Positions 22,993 through 34,544 of a stretch of DNA of 64,000 bases are shown here, piece after piece. The DNA is from Ryuthela nishihirai (lineage: Eukaryota; Arthropoda; Arachnida; Araneae; Heptathelidae), in the NCBI GenBank assembly GCA_038380435.1, contig JAWZYU010000018.1, positions 49,028,251 to 49,092,250 of the forward strand. Reading direction: 5' to 3'. The translations under genes were made by a program, and so were the position numbers. Below the pieces are notes generated by a model. The model was not told the origin of the DNA and ran no database searches. It saw nothing but the letters and a program-made list of their open reading frames with translations. Position 1 is the first letter of the stretch; each line of letters starts with the position of its first letter.

Positions 22993-24317
22993 AGCAAATC
23001 CAGTAAGCTAATTCAGGTAAAATCTTTCATTGCGTTTTTTCCCCAAATGTTTCGGACAGAAAATAGGTTGATGTGCCAAATACTTAAATCACACCCTGAA
23101 AGGCCTGCATGCTATCATGTATGCGATGCACAACGACGGAAGATGATTAATGTAATGAATTCCATTCATGCAGCTATTTAAATTCAAATAGTGTAACATT
23201 CTACCTTAATTATAACTCGTAGAATTATTCAAAAGAGAGAAACTATTGTCATGATAAAAGTATTAAAATAAAGTTTTTGATTAGTTTTTAACACCCGTCA
23301 TTCATTACGTATTATCGCAGTTTTCTCGACACTTATAATGTCGGCTATTCCATTCACATAGAAAATGCAAGAGTGGTTCGCTGATTAGCTTCATTTCAAA
23401 TGTCTAGTTGCATTCAGCAATTTGTCCGAATTCCCGTCTCTGAATAATTGATATAGGTTATGTCGCTCATGATTTGACTTTAATGTAGGTAATGCGTGCT
23501 TTGTTTGGCCATTGATGTTTGTATTGTGTCGTGTTCGACTTTCTCATAGTTGTCACCAGACAGAATCATCTATTCATATCTGTCATTCATGAATGAAACC
23601 TCCGCAATGATTTTTCTTGTTCGGTCTCCGTGTTTGGACAAACGAGGAACGCGATCCTGTAAACAGCCATTCAGTAACCGGTTAAAAGTGGCATGCATTG
23701 ATGCAAGGAAACAATCCAGTACACGCAATTTGGCGAAACTCACACAGTAGCTCGTGTTTGTTCACACTAATTGCTGGAGTTCGCCATAGCACAAACGTGA
23801 GAGCTCCATTTGGGCATTACGTCTACAAAGGCAGTTTTAGGAAGATGAATTTGAAAGTTCCATTCTGTTTAATGTGTTCGTTTCAAACTGGATATTTTTG
23901 AAGATTTTAATCTTTTGCTTTAGATATTTTCGATTACATTACATTTTTCTAAAAATAAAGACATGAGATAGAAATATTGCTTAAATGAATATTTTAAATA
24001 TGAGTAGGAATAAATTGTACAAACATAATGGATAACGTATGATTCATTACTGTTGTAAAACTATGAATGGCCGTTTCGTTCATGTAAAAACGACTGACGC
24101 TGAGGAATTTTCACAGAGGCCTATTAAATATTCTTAATCCTTCAGTCCAAGTTATTAACTAAATTAATGCTTTATTGATCTTATTGATTTATATGTGTCG
24201 AAACAATTGTATTATGTTCAAAATCATGTAATGTAATGCATAAAAAAATGAAGAAGCCTGAAAGCGTTAAAGAAACTTTTTAAAAACTTAGGTACTTACA
24301 AATTAAGAGTGTTAAAA
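22993..24317. other. AT-rich unassigned stretch
   Basis: Short plus-strand frames at 22957-23181, 23550-23750 and 23698-23901 show no recognisable domain. No repeat structure seen. Confidence 0.45.
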
Positions 24318-24599
24318 TACACTGTTGTTCAAAATTAAAGGATAATCGACAAAAACGCATATAGCTGCTGATATATGTAAATAATGCACTGAAAATGGCT
24401 ACGCGGAAAACTACCCCGCATTTACAGTTGCCTTACGTAAGCCGGAATATGCAAATTAGGAATGCGTTAAAAAGACGCGGGAGTCTACTCGCAGCTTGTA
24501 GCTGTTTTAGGAACTCTTGCTTTCACTTCAGTGGCATGTCGAGCTGATTATGTCACGGTCACCATAGTAACAGTGTCACGGTAACCTGAAGACATCGTA

Positions 24600-25620
24600 T
24601 GGATGATTTTCAGCATTGGAGAGCGATTGGGAGGATGGAAGCAGGTCAGTCTCAGACGGAAGTTTCCAGAGCATTGAATGTTCCACAAAATGTTCTGTCA
24701 AAACTCTGGAGATAGTTTCAACAGACAGGAGATGTTAAGTTTCAACAGACAGGAGATGTTAAGTTTCAACAGACAGGAGATGTTAGTAGTCGACCAGGAC
24801 AAGGCCTTCCCAGAGCCACAACTGCTGCCGGCGGTCGCTATATGAGTCTTAATTCCAGACAGAACAGAGTGATAACCGCTAGACAACTATCTTTGAAGCT
24901 TGCAACAGCTACAGAAACGAGAGTTTAAAGGCATACTTGTATTTACAGGAGACTTCTTGAGTAATGCCTTTATACCAGAAGACCTGTTATTTGTGTCCCT
25001 CTAACTCCCGCCGCCTAGCGAGTTCGTTTAATGTGGAGTCGCCAACATCACACTTGTAGTCCAGACCACTGGGCGCATGTTATGTTCAAAGATGAATCAC
25101 GATTCAACTTAAGTACTGATTCGCGACGTATTCGCATCTGGAGAGAACCAGGGACCGGAAGAGTCCCTCGAATATCAGAGAAATGGATTACTATGGTGAC
25201 CGTGACGTAATGGTTGGGGCAGGAATCATGACGAATGGGCGTACAGACCTGGACATCTTTCCGAGTGGCTCTGTTACTACCCTGTAGTACAGAGACGAGT
25301 TCCTGAACCCATATGTAGGACATTCCGGAGAGCCGTCGGTGCAGATTTTATTCTTATAGGCGATAACTACTCTCATTGAGCTCATGTGGTTGACGATTTT
25401 CTCGAAGAGGAAGATATTATCCGAATGGCACCCAGATTTTCTGACCTCAACCCCATTGAGCACGTATCAGATACTCTGGGAAAACGCATTGAACTCGCCA
25501 ACCCGCTCCCAGAACACTCCACGAACTGAGAACAGTACTTGCAAAGGAGTGGTCATTAATCCCTCAAGACCTTATCAATACCCTCATAAACAGTATGAGG
25601 AGTGATTGCTTGAGCTGCAT
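24600..25620 (+). pseudogene. Transposase relic of Tc1 element D
   Basis: Reading across frameshifts gives FQHWRAIGRMEAGQSQTEVS (first helix-turn-helix, about 24610-24670), SRPGQGLPRATTAA (24789-24830, the GRP linker), SRQNRVITARQL (second helix-turn-helix), FKDESRFNLSTDSRRIRIW (25086-25142, with the first catalytic aspartate in DESRF), VMVGAGIMTNGRTDL (25208-25250), a degraded DNxRPH block near 25365 and LNPIEHVSDTLG (about 25450-25482). Stops and shifts inactivate it. A 24 bp triplication interrupts the N-terminal domain. Confidence 0.9.
24714..24785. repeat. Three exact 24 bp copies inside transposase
   Basis: The unit 'agtttcaacagacaggag' plus 'atgtta' is present three times head to tail without differences. 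It adds 16 codons in frame to a region where Tc1 transposases normally have a single copy. Confidence 0.92.
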
Positions 25621-25888
25621 GGTTGTTAGGGGTGATCATACTTCATATTAATACACCGCATGTCGTACGTAACAGACTTTAAGTATTGTTCCATGGACTG
25701 TTCCTTCATGTCAGTTGAACGATTATGATCTTAAAGCAAGCACATTATATGATTATGAATTTCTTCTGCTTGATTTCATTTGTAATATAATAATAAGCTT
25801 CTTTACCAAATTTCATTGCATTGCCTTAAAAATACTTTGAGCTATGTACGAAATTATACATTATCGTTTAATTTTGAGCACCAGTGTA

Positions 25889-26729
25889 TTTAGAAAAAAA
25901 TCTGAGAATACAGGTTTATAAAATGTTTGTGAGAGATACTTGGTCATTCAGGCATTTACATATGGCCGAGTTCTTTATTTAAAAAGCTGCAGTTAGAACT
26001 TTTTTGTCCGGAACCTGTATAATACTTTGCCAGAAGATATTAAGTTAATTGAAAGTGTGATAGTGCATATCAAATATAATAAATTATAGTTATTGAATTA
26101 CTTAATATTGAATCTTTGTTTTAAAATCATGTAATCTGATATTGTATTATTTGTTATTATGTGACTTATTAACGGTTTTACTATCAACGTGAAACTTCCT
26201 CTCCGCGAAGTATTACTGTATATTTCTTCTTATATTGTCGAAAGTTTTTTGTCGTAATTGTGCAACTCTACATTTGAGAAACACTACTGCTACTAATGCT
26301 GTGCTAAGTAATTAATCATTTCCATCTCTCTTTTACACCTATTTAAACATGGAACTTCCTCTTGGAAATTAAAACTTCCCCTGCCACAATAAAATTTAAA
26401 CACGTATCATTTTAATTTCAGCAACGATGACTCTGTGGTCAGGCACGTACCCAGGATTAAGTTTGGGGGTGGGAGGTTCTGCGAATAAGACTTGAATAGT
26501 AGTTCCCAATTGCTAAAATGTTCAATTGGAAAGGACAGGTTAGAATGATAATTTTACAGTTGTTTTTAAATCTATTTTTAGGGTTGGACATGTATCATGG
26601 GCCTAAAATAAAATTATACAAAGACAGCTGTTTTGGATTTCAAAGCGGGTAGATAAGTTCGAGATTTAGTATAAGACGACCGGATTTTAGGGGAGGGGGG
26701 CATCTGAGCATTTCGTGGGTGCGGACTCT
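25889..26729. other. Unassigned stretch with one MITE end
   Basis: AT-rich, no gene. At 26436 CAGGCACGTACCCAGGATTA, running into 'gtttgggggtggg', is a solo end of the MITE family seen at 1715-2042. Confidence 0.5.
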
Positions 26730-27105
26730 GAGCGGCATTCATGTGCATACAATGGCCATTTCACAATTCAATGAGCGGCATTCATGTGCATACAATGGCC
26801 ATTTCACAATTCAATGAGCGGCATTCATGTGCATAAAATGGCCAGTTCACAATTCAATGAGCGGCATTCATGTGCATACAATGGCCAGTTCACAATTCAA
26901 TGAGCGGCATTCATGTGCATACAATGGCCAGTTCACAATTCAATGAGCGGCATTCATGTGCATACAATGGCCAGTTCACAATTCAATGAGCGGCATTCAT
27001 GCGCATACAATGGCCAGTTCACAATTCAATGAGCGGCATTCATGTGCGGCAATGGCCAGTTCACAATGGCCAGTATACAATTCATGTGCATACAATGGCC
27101 AGTTC
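26730..27105. repeat. 43 bp tandem array grown from a SINE tail
   Basis: Eight units start at 26730, 26773, 26816, 26859, 26902, 26945, 26988 and 27031, each reading GAGCGGCATTCATGTGCATA, then 'caatggccagttcacaattc' and 'aat', followed by a degenerate partial unit. The unit is the reversed 3' tail of the tRNA-derived SINE, so the array extends the SINE copy that follows. The short open frame over it is a by-product. Confidence 0.92.
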
Positions 27106-27236
27106 ACAAGGACTCAAAGAGCTCAGAGAAGGTTGGGGTAAAGAACCAACTGGACAACTGTTAGGAGTCAGATGTAAGTTTCCCGTCAAGGCCATTCAGC
27201 GTTCTTTAATGTACATCGAATATCACTCTCCTGTAC
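27106..27236 (-). mobile_element. SINE copy, first half (interrupted by LINE)
   Basis: Reverse-orientation SINE body from 'aaggactcaaagagctcaga' to 'atatcactctcctgtacaa', where a LINE interrupts it. The rest of the same SINE is at 30520-30694. Confidence 0.85.
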
Positions 27237-27245
27237 AAGTTGCAT

Positions 27246-27343
27246 GGGTTAAGAATGGGAAAATCTTCTTGAGGGAATCCGATGTATCTAAAATTTTACG
27301 CATAAATAATGAGGTAGACTTGGATAACCTTTCAAACACATAA
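27246..27343 (+). pseudogene. 3' end of LINE ORF1
   Basis: The frame NGKIFLRESDVSKILRINNE followed by VDLDNL resembles the C-terminal end of the nucleic-acid-binding ORF1 protein of CR1-like LINEs (the FP-type C-terminal domain, where WVKNGKIFVRK-like residues recur). Everything upstream was lost through 5' truncation. The domain name is from memory. Confidence 0.6.
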
Positions 27344-27479
27344 TTTGGCTCACATTGAAGTAGACTTTATAAATTCTGTGACCATTAATGGCAGGCAATG
27401 TTAATGTTGCTAATAGACTGGTAATCACTGAAGAATCTGATTTAACTGCATTTTGGGAACAGTTGATTACAATAGTCTA

Positions 27480-30370
27480 AATGTTTTAAATATAAATATT
27501 AGAAGTTTAAGATCCAATTTTGAACTTTTCGAAAAACTCTGTAGATTATAAATTTGATTGCATGATATTAACAGAAATATGGATTAAGGAAGATGAGATT
27601 GATCTTTATCAGATTAAAGGCTATACAACATATTGTAACTGTAGACAATATAATAAAGTTGGTGGTGTAATGATACATGTTAAATCTCATATTAACGTTA
27701 AAACAATAGACCACAGCCAAATACAAACAGCAGAGTTACTCCATATAGAGCTTTCATTATGTGAAGTATCAGTAATTGCAATCTACCGTTCCCACAGTTA
27801 TTCACTATCTGATTTTATGAATGAATTAGAGCATATTATGCAGGGTTAAACACAAGGAATATTATTATAACTGGTGATATAAATATAGATTTGTTAGCGA
27901 ATACTTCTGACCTTGTAAATGAATATCTAAATCTGACTGCTATGTATGAATATTAGTCAATGATAATATTGCTACCAGAGAGAGGTCCATAATACTCAGT
28001 CTTGTTTGGACCATTTACTGGTTAAAATTAACAATAGAATTAATGTACAAGCTGCAGTATATAAAATGCCGATTACGTATCATTACCCCATACTAGTTAA
28101 AATTAGACATAAGGAAAATAAAACTTTTGACAAAAGAAACGATAATATTAAATATTACATGCTCAGAATTAATTATGAACTAATAAATGATAAATTAAAA
28201 GTTTATAAATGAGAGGGGATAACACAGGAAACTAACGTTAACAATGCGTACAAAACATTTTGTGTAAAGTAATTAAAAATTCATCTTACTATGGAAAAAT
28301 AAACATTCAGAAACTGAAAAAGGCTTGGATCACAAATGTAATCTGTGATATATGATTAAGCATAGAGATAAGCTATATAAATAATTTTAAAAATATCCAT
28401 ATAACGAGGACCATGAGAAGCAATTTTTAGAACATAGGAATAATTTAAGATCTAAAATTAAGGAGGCCAAAAACAAATATTACATGGAAGAACTTTTAAA
28501 ATATAATGGAGATATAAAAAAACAGTGGAAGTTCGTAAATAGTTTAATTGGGAATAACTCAAAAGATGAAGTTCTACCGGATAAAATGAATAATAGTCAG
28601 TACTGTAATACTGACGAAATTAGAAATGCAGCAAATGAATTTAACACTTATTTTGTCGATTTACCTAGCAAAATACCTAATGACAAACCTACTGAATATG
28701 AATGTTATAAAAATTATTATAAAACAGATAACTCTTTCTTTTTTATTCCTATAACCGTACAAGAATTAGATAAGACCATTACAAATCTAATAGAAGGCAA
28801 ATGCCCAGGAATCGATGAAATTTCAGTAACTACAGTAAAAAAATGTAAAAATTTCGTTATTCATCCCTTAGTTTATACCTTTAACCTTTCTTTTCAAACT
28901 GATTTTTCCAGACGATCTCAAAACCTCTATTGTACTTCCGATTTACAAGAAGGGAAGTAAAAACTGCCATTCAAACTACAGACCGATCTCGCTTTTGCCT
29001 GTTTTTTCCAAAATATTTGAAAAACTGGTAAAAGTCAGAGTATTGAGTTATTAAAAAAAAAATTCTTTTCGTCAAATCAGTTTGGCCTCACTGAGGGTAA
29101 GGGCACTGACCATGCGTTATTGTCGTTCACTAATTTTATTTATAAATCAATTGACCAAGGAAATTTAAAAACTGTATCAGTTTTTCTAGATCTTGAAAAA
29201 GCTTTTGACACCGTAACACATTCATTGCTTTTGAAAAAACTGGAGCATTTGGGTATGAGAGGGATTGCTCTAGAATGGTTTATCAGTTACTTAACAAATA
29301 GAACTCAGTTAAATTAAAAAACTGTCTCAGCAATCTTAAACAAACTAAATATGGCATTCCTCAGGGCTCTGTTCTTGATTCCCTGTTGTTTAATATTTAT
29401 ATTAATGACCTCTGTGAAATGAACATTAATTGTAATATTACATACAACCTTTGCAGATGACACTGCATTAACGTTTATAACCAAACTAATACAGATTTAT
29501 TGTCCAATGTCAATAATGTTCTTGAGAAAGTTAATATGTGGTTCGAAAATAATAATCTCTCAATTAATAATAATAAAATTAAATTTGTTTTCTACAAGTT
29601 GAAAAATGACCAAAATCCTACAAATACTTTTGTCATTAAACTGCATTTACCTCAATGCTATAAACATATTGATTGCGTTTGTGATGACATAGAACAGGTT
29701 GAGAGCATTAAATATTTATGTATTTTCATAGATAATAATCTAAAATGGAAGAAACGTATTGACTACCTTACAGATAAAGCACATTGCAAACTACTCAAAT
29801 TACATCACTTGAAATACAAATTAATCTTAATATGCTGCGAACATTGTACTTATCATGGATACAAGCTGCATTTCAATACGGTATAGTTTGTTGCAATGGA
29901 ACTTATGTCTCGGTATTTAAACCTCTGGTGTCTCTGAAAAACAAAATTATTAAATTAATTGCAAAAAATAACACCGATATTTTAAGCAATTTCAGTCGTA
30001 CTCTATGCTGAAAATTCTACCAATTAGACATATATTTGTTTTTAGAGTGATGTTATTTTTTAGGCGAAATTGCTTTAATTTTCACATTCAGCCGGATTTA
30101 TACAACTTCAGAGAGAAAGGTACAAAATACTGAGTTCCTTTGACCAAAAAAGAAATTGCTTATAAGCATTATTCGTATATCGCACCTAAAATCTTCAATC
30201 AGTTGCCTCTTGAAATTAGAAGTGAAAAAAATTTTAATATGTTTAAGCGGAATTTAAAAAGCTTTCTCTTTTCATTGGAATATGTTGCACCTATACTAAA
30301 TATGCTAAAAAACCTATTGCTAAAAAAACCTATTGCACCTATGCTAAAAAATGACACATATTGTTTGTAA
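27480..30370 (+). pseudogene. LINE ORF2: endonuclease and reverse transcriptase, frameshifted
   Basis: The apurinic-type endonuclease begins with NINIRSLRSNFELFEK (about 27490-27535), then ILTEIWIKEDEI (27565), GGVMIHV (27661) and TGDINIDLL (about 27872-27896). The reverse transcriptase shows GKCPGIDEIS (about 28795-28825), a frameshifted [19 protein letters not shown] (about 28977-29035), [18 protein letters not shown] (29178-29230, catalytic aspartate region), GIPQGSV (29352-29372) and the catalytic FADDTAL box (29450-29470). The following NNNLSINNNKIKFVFYK is the usual next block. At least five frame breaks occur. Endonuclease and reverse transcriptase chemistry is known for the family; this copy cannot make an intact protein. 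Confidence 0.88.
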
Positions 30371-30494
30371 TCTTTGTAGTGAGTAAGTCGTTATTGGTTT
30401 TTGCATTAATTTCCTTTAGTGGCCCAGACAAACCATGTGGTTTTTGGGTTCATTCATATTTTTCTATGTTACAAATTGTATATAATGATGAAAT

Positions 30495-30518
30495 AAAATT
30501 GATTGATTGATTGATTGA
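30495..30518 (+). repeat. (TTGA)n LINE 3' tail
   Basis: Five or more TTGA units follow 'gaaataaaa', marking the 3' terminus of the LINE. Confidence 0.85.
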
Positions 30519-30519
30519 T

Positions 30520-30694
30520 TGTACACGGGGCAGAATCTTTAGATCCCATCCGACGAACGGAGACCATTCTAAACCTATCGGTATCCTCTTTCTAACCAAT
30601 GGTAGAGTGGAAGCTTAGCGGCGATAAATATCAAAACTAGTCCATGTGGGAATCGAACCAGGGAACATCAAATTACGAGCCTGGCGCGCTAGCG
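30520..30694 (-). mobile_element. SINE copy, second half (after LINE)
   Basis: This continues the SINE interrupted at 27236: 'gatcccatccgacgaacgg', worn box B in reverse ('gaatcgaaccagggaac') and the head 'attacgagcctggcgcgcta'. Confidence 0.85.
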
Positions 30695-31347
30695 ACAATG
30701 GCGATGTCATAAATACCCCAAGGACAAAGGGTTACGTAGGAAAATGGAATCCACTGCAATTCAAGTGTTAGGAGACTGGAGCCCATAGATAGCTGGAGAA
30801 TCATCTCTTGAGTGCGTGAACAACATACGATTTCTAAGGAAGTCATGTCATTGAAAATTTCTTGGTAGGCTACTGGAGAACAGAGCAGGGATTAGCGGTG
30901 AGAATCTCATTGCAGGTATAGTGGAGTCTCTCACATGGAAACATTTGTTACAAGTTCACGATTCGCCCAAATAACATTCCCTTCATCCAGCATGATTTTG
31001 TTTTCTCGAGTGAAGGAATTTATGAATCAGTTTCTTACCTGTTTGATGTTACGCATTTTCAACGCAATTAGCAATTGCTAATATTTAACCGTGCGTTTAA
31101 ATGTATGTTTAAAAATATGGATCAGAAAATAGGCAAATGACTGATTTCGAACTAATCTCTAATTCGAACGTTTCTAAATACCGCCATTTGAGAATAGTGC
31201 AATAGAAGCATAAGAACACATGTGAAAAACTAAGGAATAATAGAATATGCGGTAAGCTAAAAATAAAGGAATTTTTGGATTCTGAATGGAATTCTGTCAA
31301 AATCTGTATAGGCGTATAAAACAATCTAGAGTTTATTTTTTCCCTAC
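30695..31347. other. Unassigned stretch
   Basis: No gene or repeat recognised. Confidence 0.5.
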
Positions 31348-31355
31348 ACTATGAG

Positions 31356-31664
31356 CAGGGCCGGCGTGAACTTTTGCGGGCCGGGTTCTAAAATTGTGCG
31401 GGACCAAAAAACGCCTTTATATGTACTTTTAAATTTTATAATAATAAATTATTTATTATAAGTACAAAGTGCGGTTCATATCTATATACAACTTAAAGGA
31501 ACACCGAGTATATAATAAATATTAAATAATTTTTAATGGCCTTTTCGCCGCAAAATCTTTAATTATGTCATCAAAATTGACCGATTTCGCTATTTCTCTC
31601 AATTTTGACCAATTTTTCATTCGTTTTTTACGATGAGCTTTTCGTGGACCTCGCGTCGGCCGTG
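31356..31664. mobile_element. hAT-like MITE, family 3
   Basis: Starts CAGGGCCGGCGTGAACTTTT and ends with the complement of CACGGCCGACGCGA. Flanks ACTATGAG (31348-31355) and ACTACGAG (31665-31672) are an 8 bp target duplication with one difference. AT-rich interior without coding capacity. Confidence 0.78.
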
Positions 31665-31734
31665 ACTACGAGGTAGTATTTTCATTCTCCCCGTCTATTG
31701 TTAAATGCCTTTCATTCTTGAAAAATCCACATCT

Positions 31735-32010
31735 TGCTCTCGGTCAGAAAGGAAACACCGATGGGCTTGGAAAGGCGGCCGTCCGTCTGATGAAACGTAA
31801 AACCATTGTCTCGTGTACAGGAGAGTCATAACCTGTTTGCATTAAGAGAACATGTTGGATGTCCTTGAGCGAAGGCTTCCATCTGCCTCGTAACAGCTAC
31901 CCAATGACTCCTTTTTCTCACCTTTCTCTGAGCCTTTGGGAGTCCTTGTGACCTTGCCATTTGGCCCATTGTGTGCCGAAAAGTGCCGCTCAGATGTAAA
32001 ACAACCCACT
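31735..32010 (+). mobile_element. SINE copy, 5'-truncated
   Basis: Lacks the tRNA-like head. The body runs from 'ctcggtcagaaaggaaacac' to 'gccgctcagatgtaaaacaa'. Confidence 0.85.
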
Positions 32011-32519
32011 CTCTTTTCATTCTAAGAGTGTCGAAAGAAATATAATCATTCAGGTGAAATGAAAACAATTTAAAACATGTTGGTTTTATGAATGCTTTCT
32101 TGCAAATAATGATGAGGAAGAAACATTACATTAATCTTTTATGAATAGGTTTGCTGGCGGCAATGTCAGACCTCTTATCCGTGACCTTCGATAGTCATGG
32201 CTTTCCTTTCAAGGTCGATATGATCTACAATTGCAATAATAGAAAAGATTAATTTGAAAAAAAATTAACAAAGCAGGAAAGGATTACGCGCTTCTTTGAA
32301 GAATAGAACAAAACAAGGCTGCTTTTGTTTTTATGACGAGAAACGATATAAGGAAACTACGTTTCGTACCATTTCTCGTACCAAAAAAGCAAATTTTTCC
32401 TTTTTAGTTGTGTAACTTGATTTCAAATAATGTTTTGCTAAGAAGCAGAAAGAAATATAATACATCTATGTAACCATGCTTCACAATCTGTGTTGAATTT
32501 ATAAAAAATAGTGGGTGGG
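32011..32519. other. AT-rich unassigned stretch
   Basis: No gene or repeat recognised. Confidence 0.5.
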
Positions 32520-32785
32520 GCCGAAGTGTTCCTAGTGAAAGGAGTGGAGGTGAAGTGTTCCTAGTGAAAAGAGTGGAGGTGAAGTGATCCGAGTGAAAAG
32601 TGGAGGCGAAGTGATTCGAGTGAAAAGTGGAGACGAAATGATTTGGGTGAAAAGTGGAGACGAAGTGATTTGGGTGAAAAGTGGAGACGAAGTGATTCGA
32701 GTGAAAAGTGGAGACGAAGTGATTTGGGTGAAAAGTGGAGACGAAGTGATTCGAGTGAAAAGTGTAGGCGAAGTGAGTGGAAGGG
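32520..32785. repeat. 27 bp minisatellite
   Basis: About ten units of the type 'gaagtgatttgggtgaaaag' plus 'tggagac', with T/C and GA/TG variants. Because 27 is a multiple of three, both strands stay open: plus 32584-32853 (VKSGDEVI-type 9-residue repeat) and minus 32532-32993 (SSPLFTQIT-type). Neither resembles a known protein, and both are probably fortuitous. Confidence 0.9.
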
Positions 32786-33294
32786 GGGATAAATCGAACC
32801 GGAATACTATTCCAGAGGAACCGTTTTTCTCCTTTTTAACAGTCTTTAAATAAATTCTTGAAAAATATTTGTATGTTTGTAATATTGTATTATGTTGTAA
32901 AAAAACTTGTAATTTTGTTATATTGTTGTATAAAGGTTTAATATTTTTCGCCTCAGTTCTAATTACTAACATCTTCAAAGCTTGACCACTCACCCCATAG
33001 ATTCTGTCCTATTTACAGTCACATTCTTAATTGTATTATACTGTAACTTTTAGTTTTTATTTTGTGAATTCCTTAACATCATAATTAGCAATGTATAAAG
33101 GTTCAATAAAAATGCGAAATCTGTCGAATTTTAGTTATTTCAATGTTTTTATTCCATTTTCAGGTAATGTGACTCTTCTGCACATGGCCATGCCTTGAGC
33201 CACTTGAACGTTAAAATTAATATCCAGAATTACCTGTACCATGGCTTTACTGTAAGCCCTTGCATGGAATAAATTATTATTATATATTACTATA
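32786..33294. other. AT-rich unassigned stretch
   Basis: No gene or repeat recognised. Confidence 0.5.
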
Positions 33295-33790
33295 TAGGAG
33301 TAATAATAGCATGTGGAGCTTTCTCGCGCTCAGAAACTAGTGGAACATGACGTGGCATGGATGCTACCAGTTTGAGATATGTTCAGACAAGCTAACTGCA
33401 AAGCAATTCACAAGTGAATACCAGTGACAGCTGACGTATCAGTAAATCGGACTGTTCGCCCCACAACATTCCACAGATGTTTCGTGGGGTATTAGTTGGC
33501 CATTTCGAGGATGGTAAGTGATCTGAATGCTCTCCAAACCATTCCCCTCCATAGCAGCCTGATGAGTTGGTGTATTGTCTTGCGACAAAATGCTCTCATT
33601 GAGGAATTTTTGAAAGTGCACTTCATCTATTACAATATTCAAGTAATTGACACACTTCTGAAGTTATTGCATTAGTATCATTTGATCTAATTCATGCCAG
33701 CAGAACATATTCCAGCCTACGACAAAACGGTCACCAGCCTGCATTGTCTGTACAATGCTCTGATTAGTAATGAAGCTCATATTGTATTTT
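33295..33790 (-). pseudogene. Tc1-like transposase C-terminal fragment E
   Basis: The minus-strand translation includes LSQDNTPTHQAA (about 33560-33600), the DNAPxH catalytic block of Tc1 transposases. It is followed by a worn SPDLNPIEHLWD region near 33470-33530 and LVASMPRHVPLVSERESSTCYY (33305-33375), the normal C-terminal SMPRRxxAVxxAxGGxTxY region. The N-terminal half is absent. Several frameshifts are present. Confidence 0.75.
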
Positions 33791-33964
33791 TTATTACGTT
33801 AGCATAAATAAATACTTGAATTATTTATGATTTTTAATTAAACTTCGAAGCGTTTCAAGTAATAGTTTAATCAATAATTTTTAATTCTAAAATTTCGTAC
33901 AAAAATGTGTTAAAACGAAAATATTAGTGTGCATGGATAAAATTCTATTTATGAAACTGCAATA

Positions 33965-34145
33965 TTAGCCGTCGGTTTTGAGCTTCTCCTTCACAGCTTC
34001 TTGCTGCTTTTTCAAGAGGCTGTGAAGGAGCTGCTTTGCTGCTTTTGCAAGAGGCTGTGAAGGAGCTACTTTGCTGCTTTTGCAAGAGGCTTGCTGCTTT
34101 TGCCTCTTGCTGCTTTTCTTCACAGCCTCTTGCTGCTTTTGCCAT
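33965..34145. repeat. Imperfect 42 bp repeat with inverted segment
   Basis: Units contain 'ttgcaagaggctgtgaagga' and 'gctgctttgctgctttt'. The last part repeats 'ttcacagcctcttgctgctt' in the opposite sense, so a fold-back is possible. Minus-strand frames coding K/Q/A-rich peptides are a by-product. Confidence 0.75.
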
Positions 34146-34544
34146 GGACGAAGCAGTTTCTTTGCATGATGCAAAAGGAAACGCTATTCATCGAACCATC
34201 TGATCTTTTTCAGATCGTCCATGGTACATGTTAAATGTCCGTAGCATCATTCAAGTCGCAGTTTTTGGTGTTGTGTGGTAAGGAATGGATTCAGCTGTAG
34301 GCATCTGCTATGACACTGCATTTTAAAAGATACAGAATTCGACGCCCTATTGAAATTTCGTTTTATTCACACATGAGTGCCTCAGCTTCTGCATATCTAT
34401 TGGATTGCAGAAAATGAAGAATCTATTTTTAACCTCGTTTATTCGTCTTGTGTTTGACATTACAATTCTTGTTCCTGCTGGTTGTTTCTACTTCTGTGTT
34501 TACTTCTCCATTACGCCTTCATAACAATTACTCTTGGAAAGCCA
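34146..34544. other. Unassigned stretch
   Basis: CCATGGACG at 34142 and its complement CGTCCATGG at 34216 bracket a small fold-back. Nothing else recognised. Confidence 0.45.

Larger units (their letters stand above)
24320..25886 (+). mobile_element. Tc1-like element D with both terminal repeats
   Basis: The left end CACTGTTGTTCAAAATTAAA and the reversed right end CACTGGTGCTCAAAATTAAA are terminal inverted repeats of roughly 28 bp, flanked by TA (24318-24319 and 25887-25888). The length of 1.57 kb is normal for Tc1 elements. Confidence 0.92.
27237..30518 (+). mobile_element. CR1/Jockey-type LINE, 5'-truncated, inserted in a SINE
   Basis: A non-LTR retrotransposon of about 3.3 kb: the end of ORF1, then ORF2 with endonuclease and reverse transcriptase, then a short 3' untranslated region and a terminal (TTGA)n repeat (about 30500-30516). 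It sits in the middle of a SINE. The SINE sequence reads 'ctcctgtaca' before it and 'tgtacacgggg' after it, so TGTACA is the visible target duplication. The 5' truncation and simple-repeat tail are typical of target-primed reverse transcription in this LINE group. Confidence 0.88.

Noticed and set aside
26956..27343. Plus-strand frames over the 43 bp array
   Set aside because: They are repeats of the SINE-tail unit read in frame, not a gene.
33945..34174. K/Q/A-rich minus-strand proteins
   Set aside because: They are produced by a low-complexity 42 bp repeat, with no upstream gene structure.
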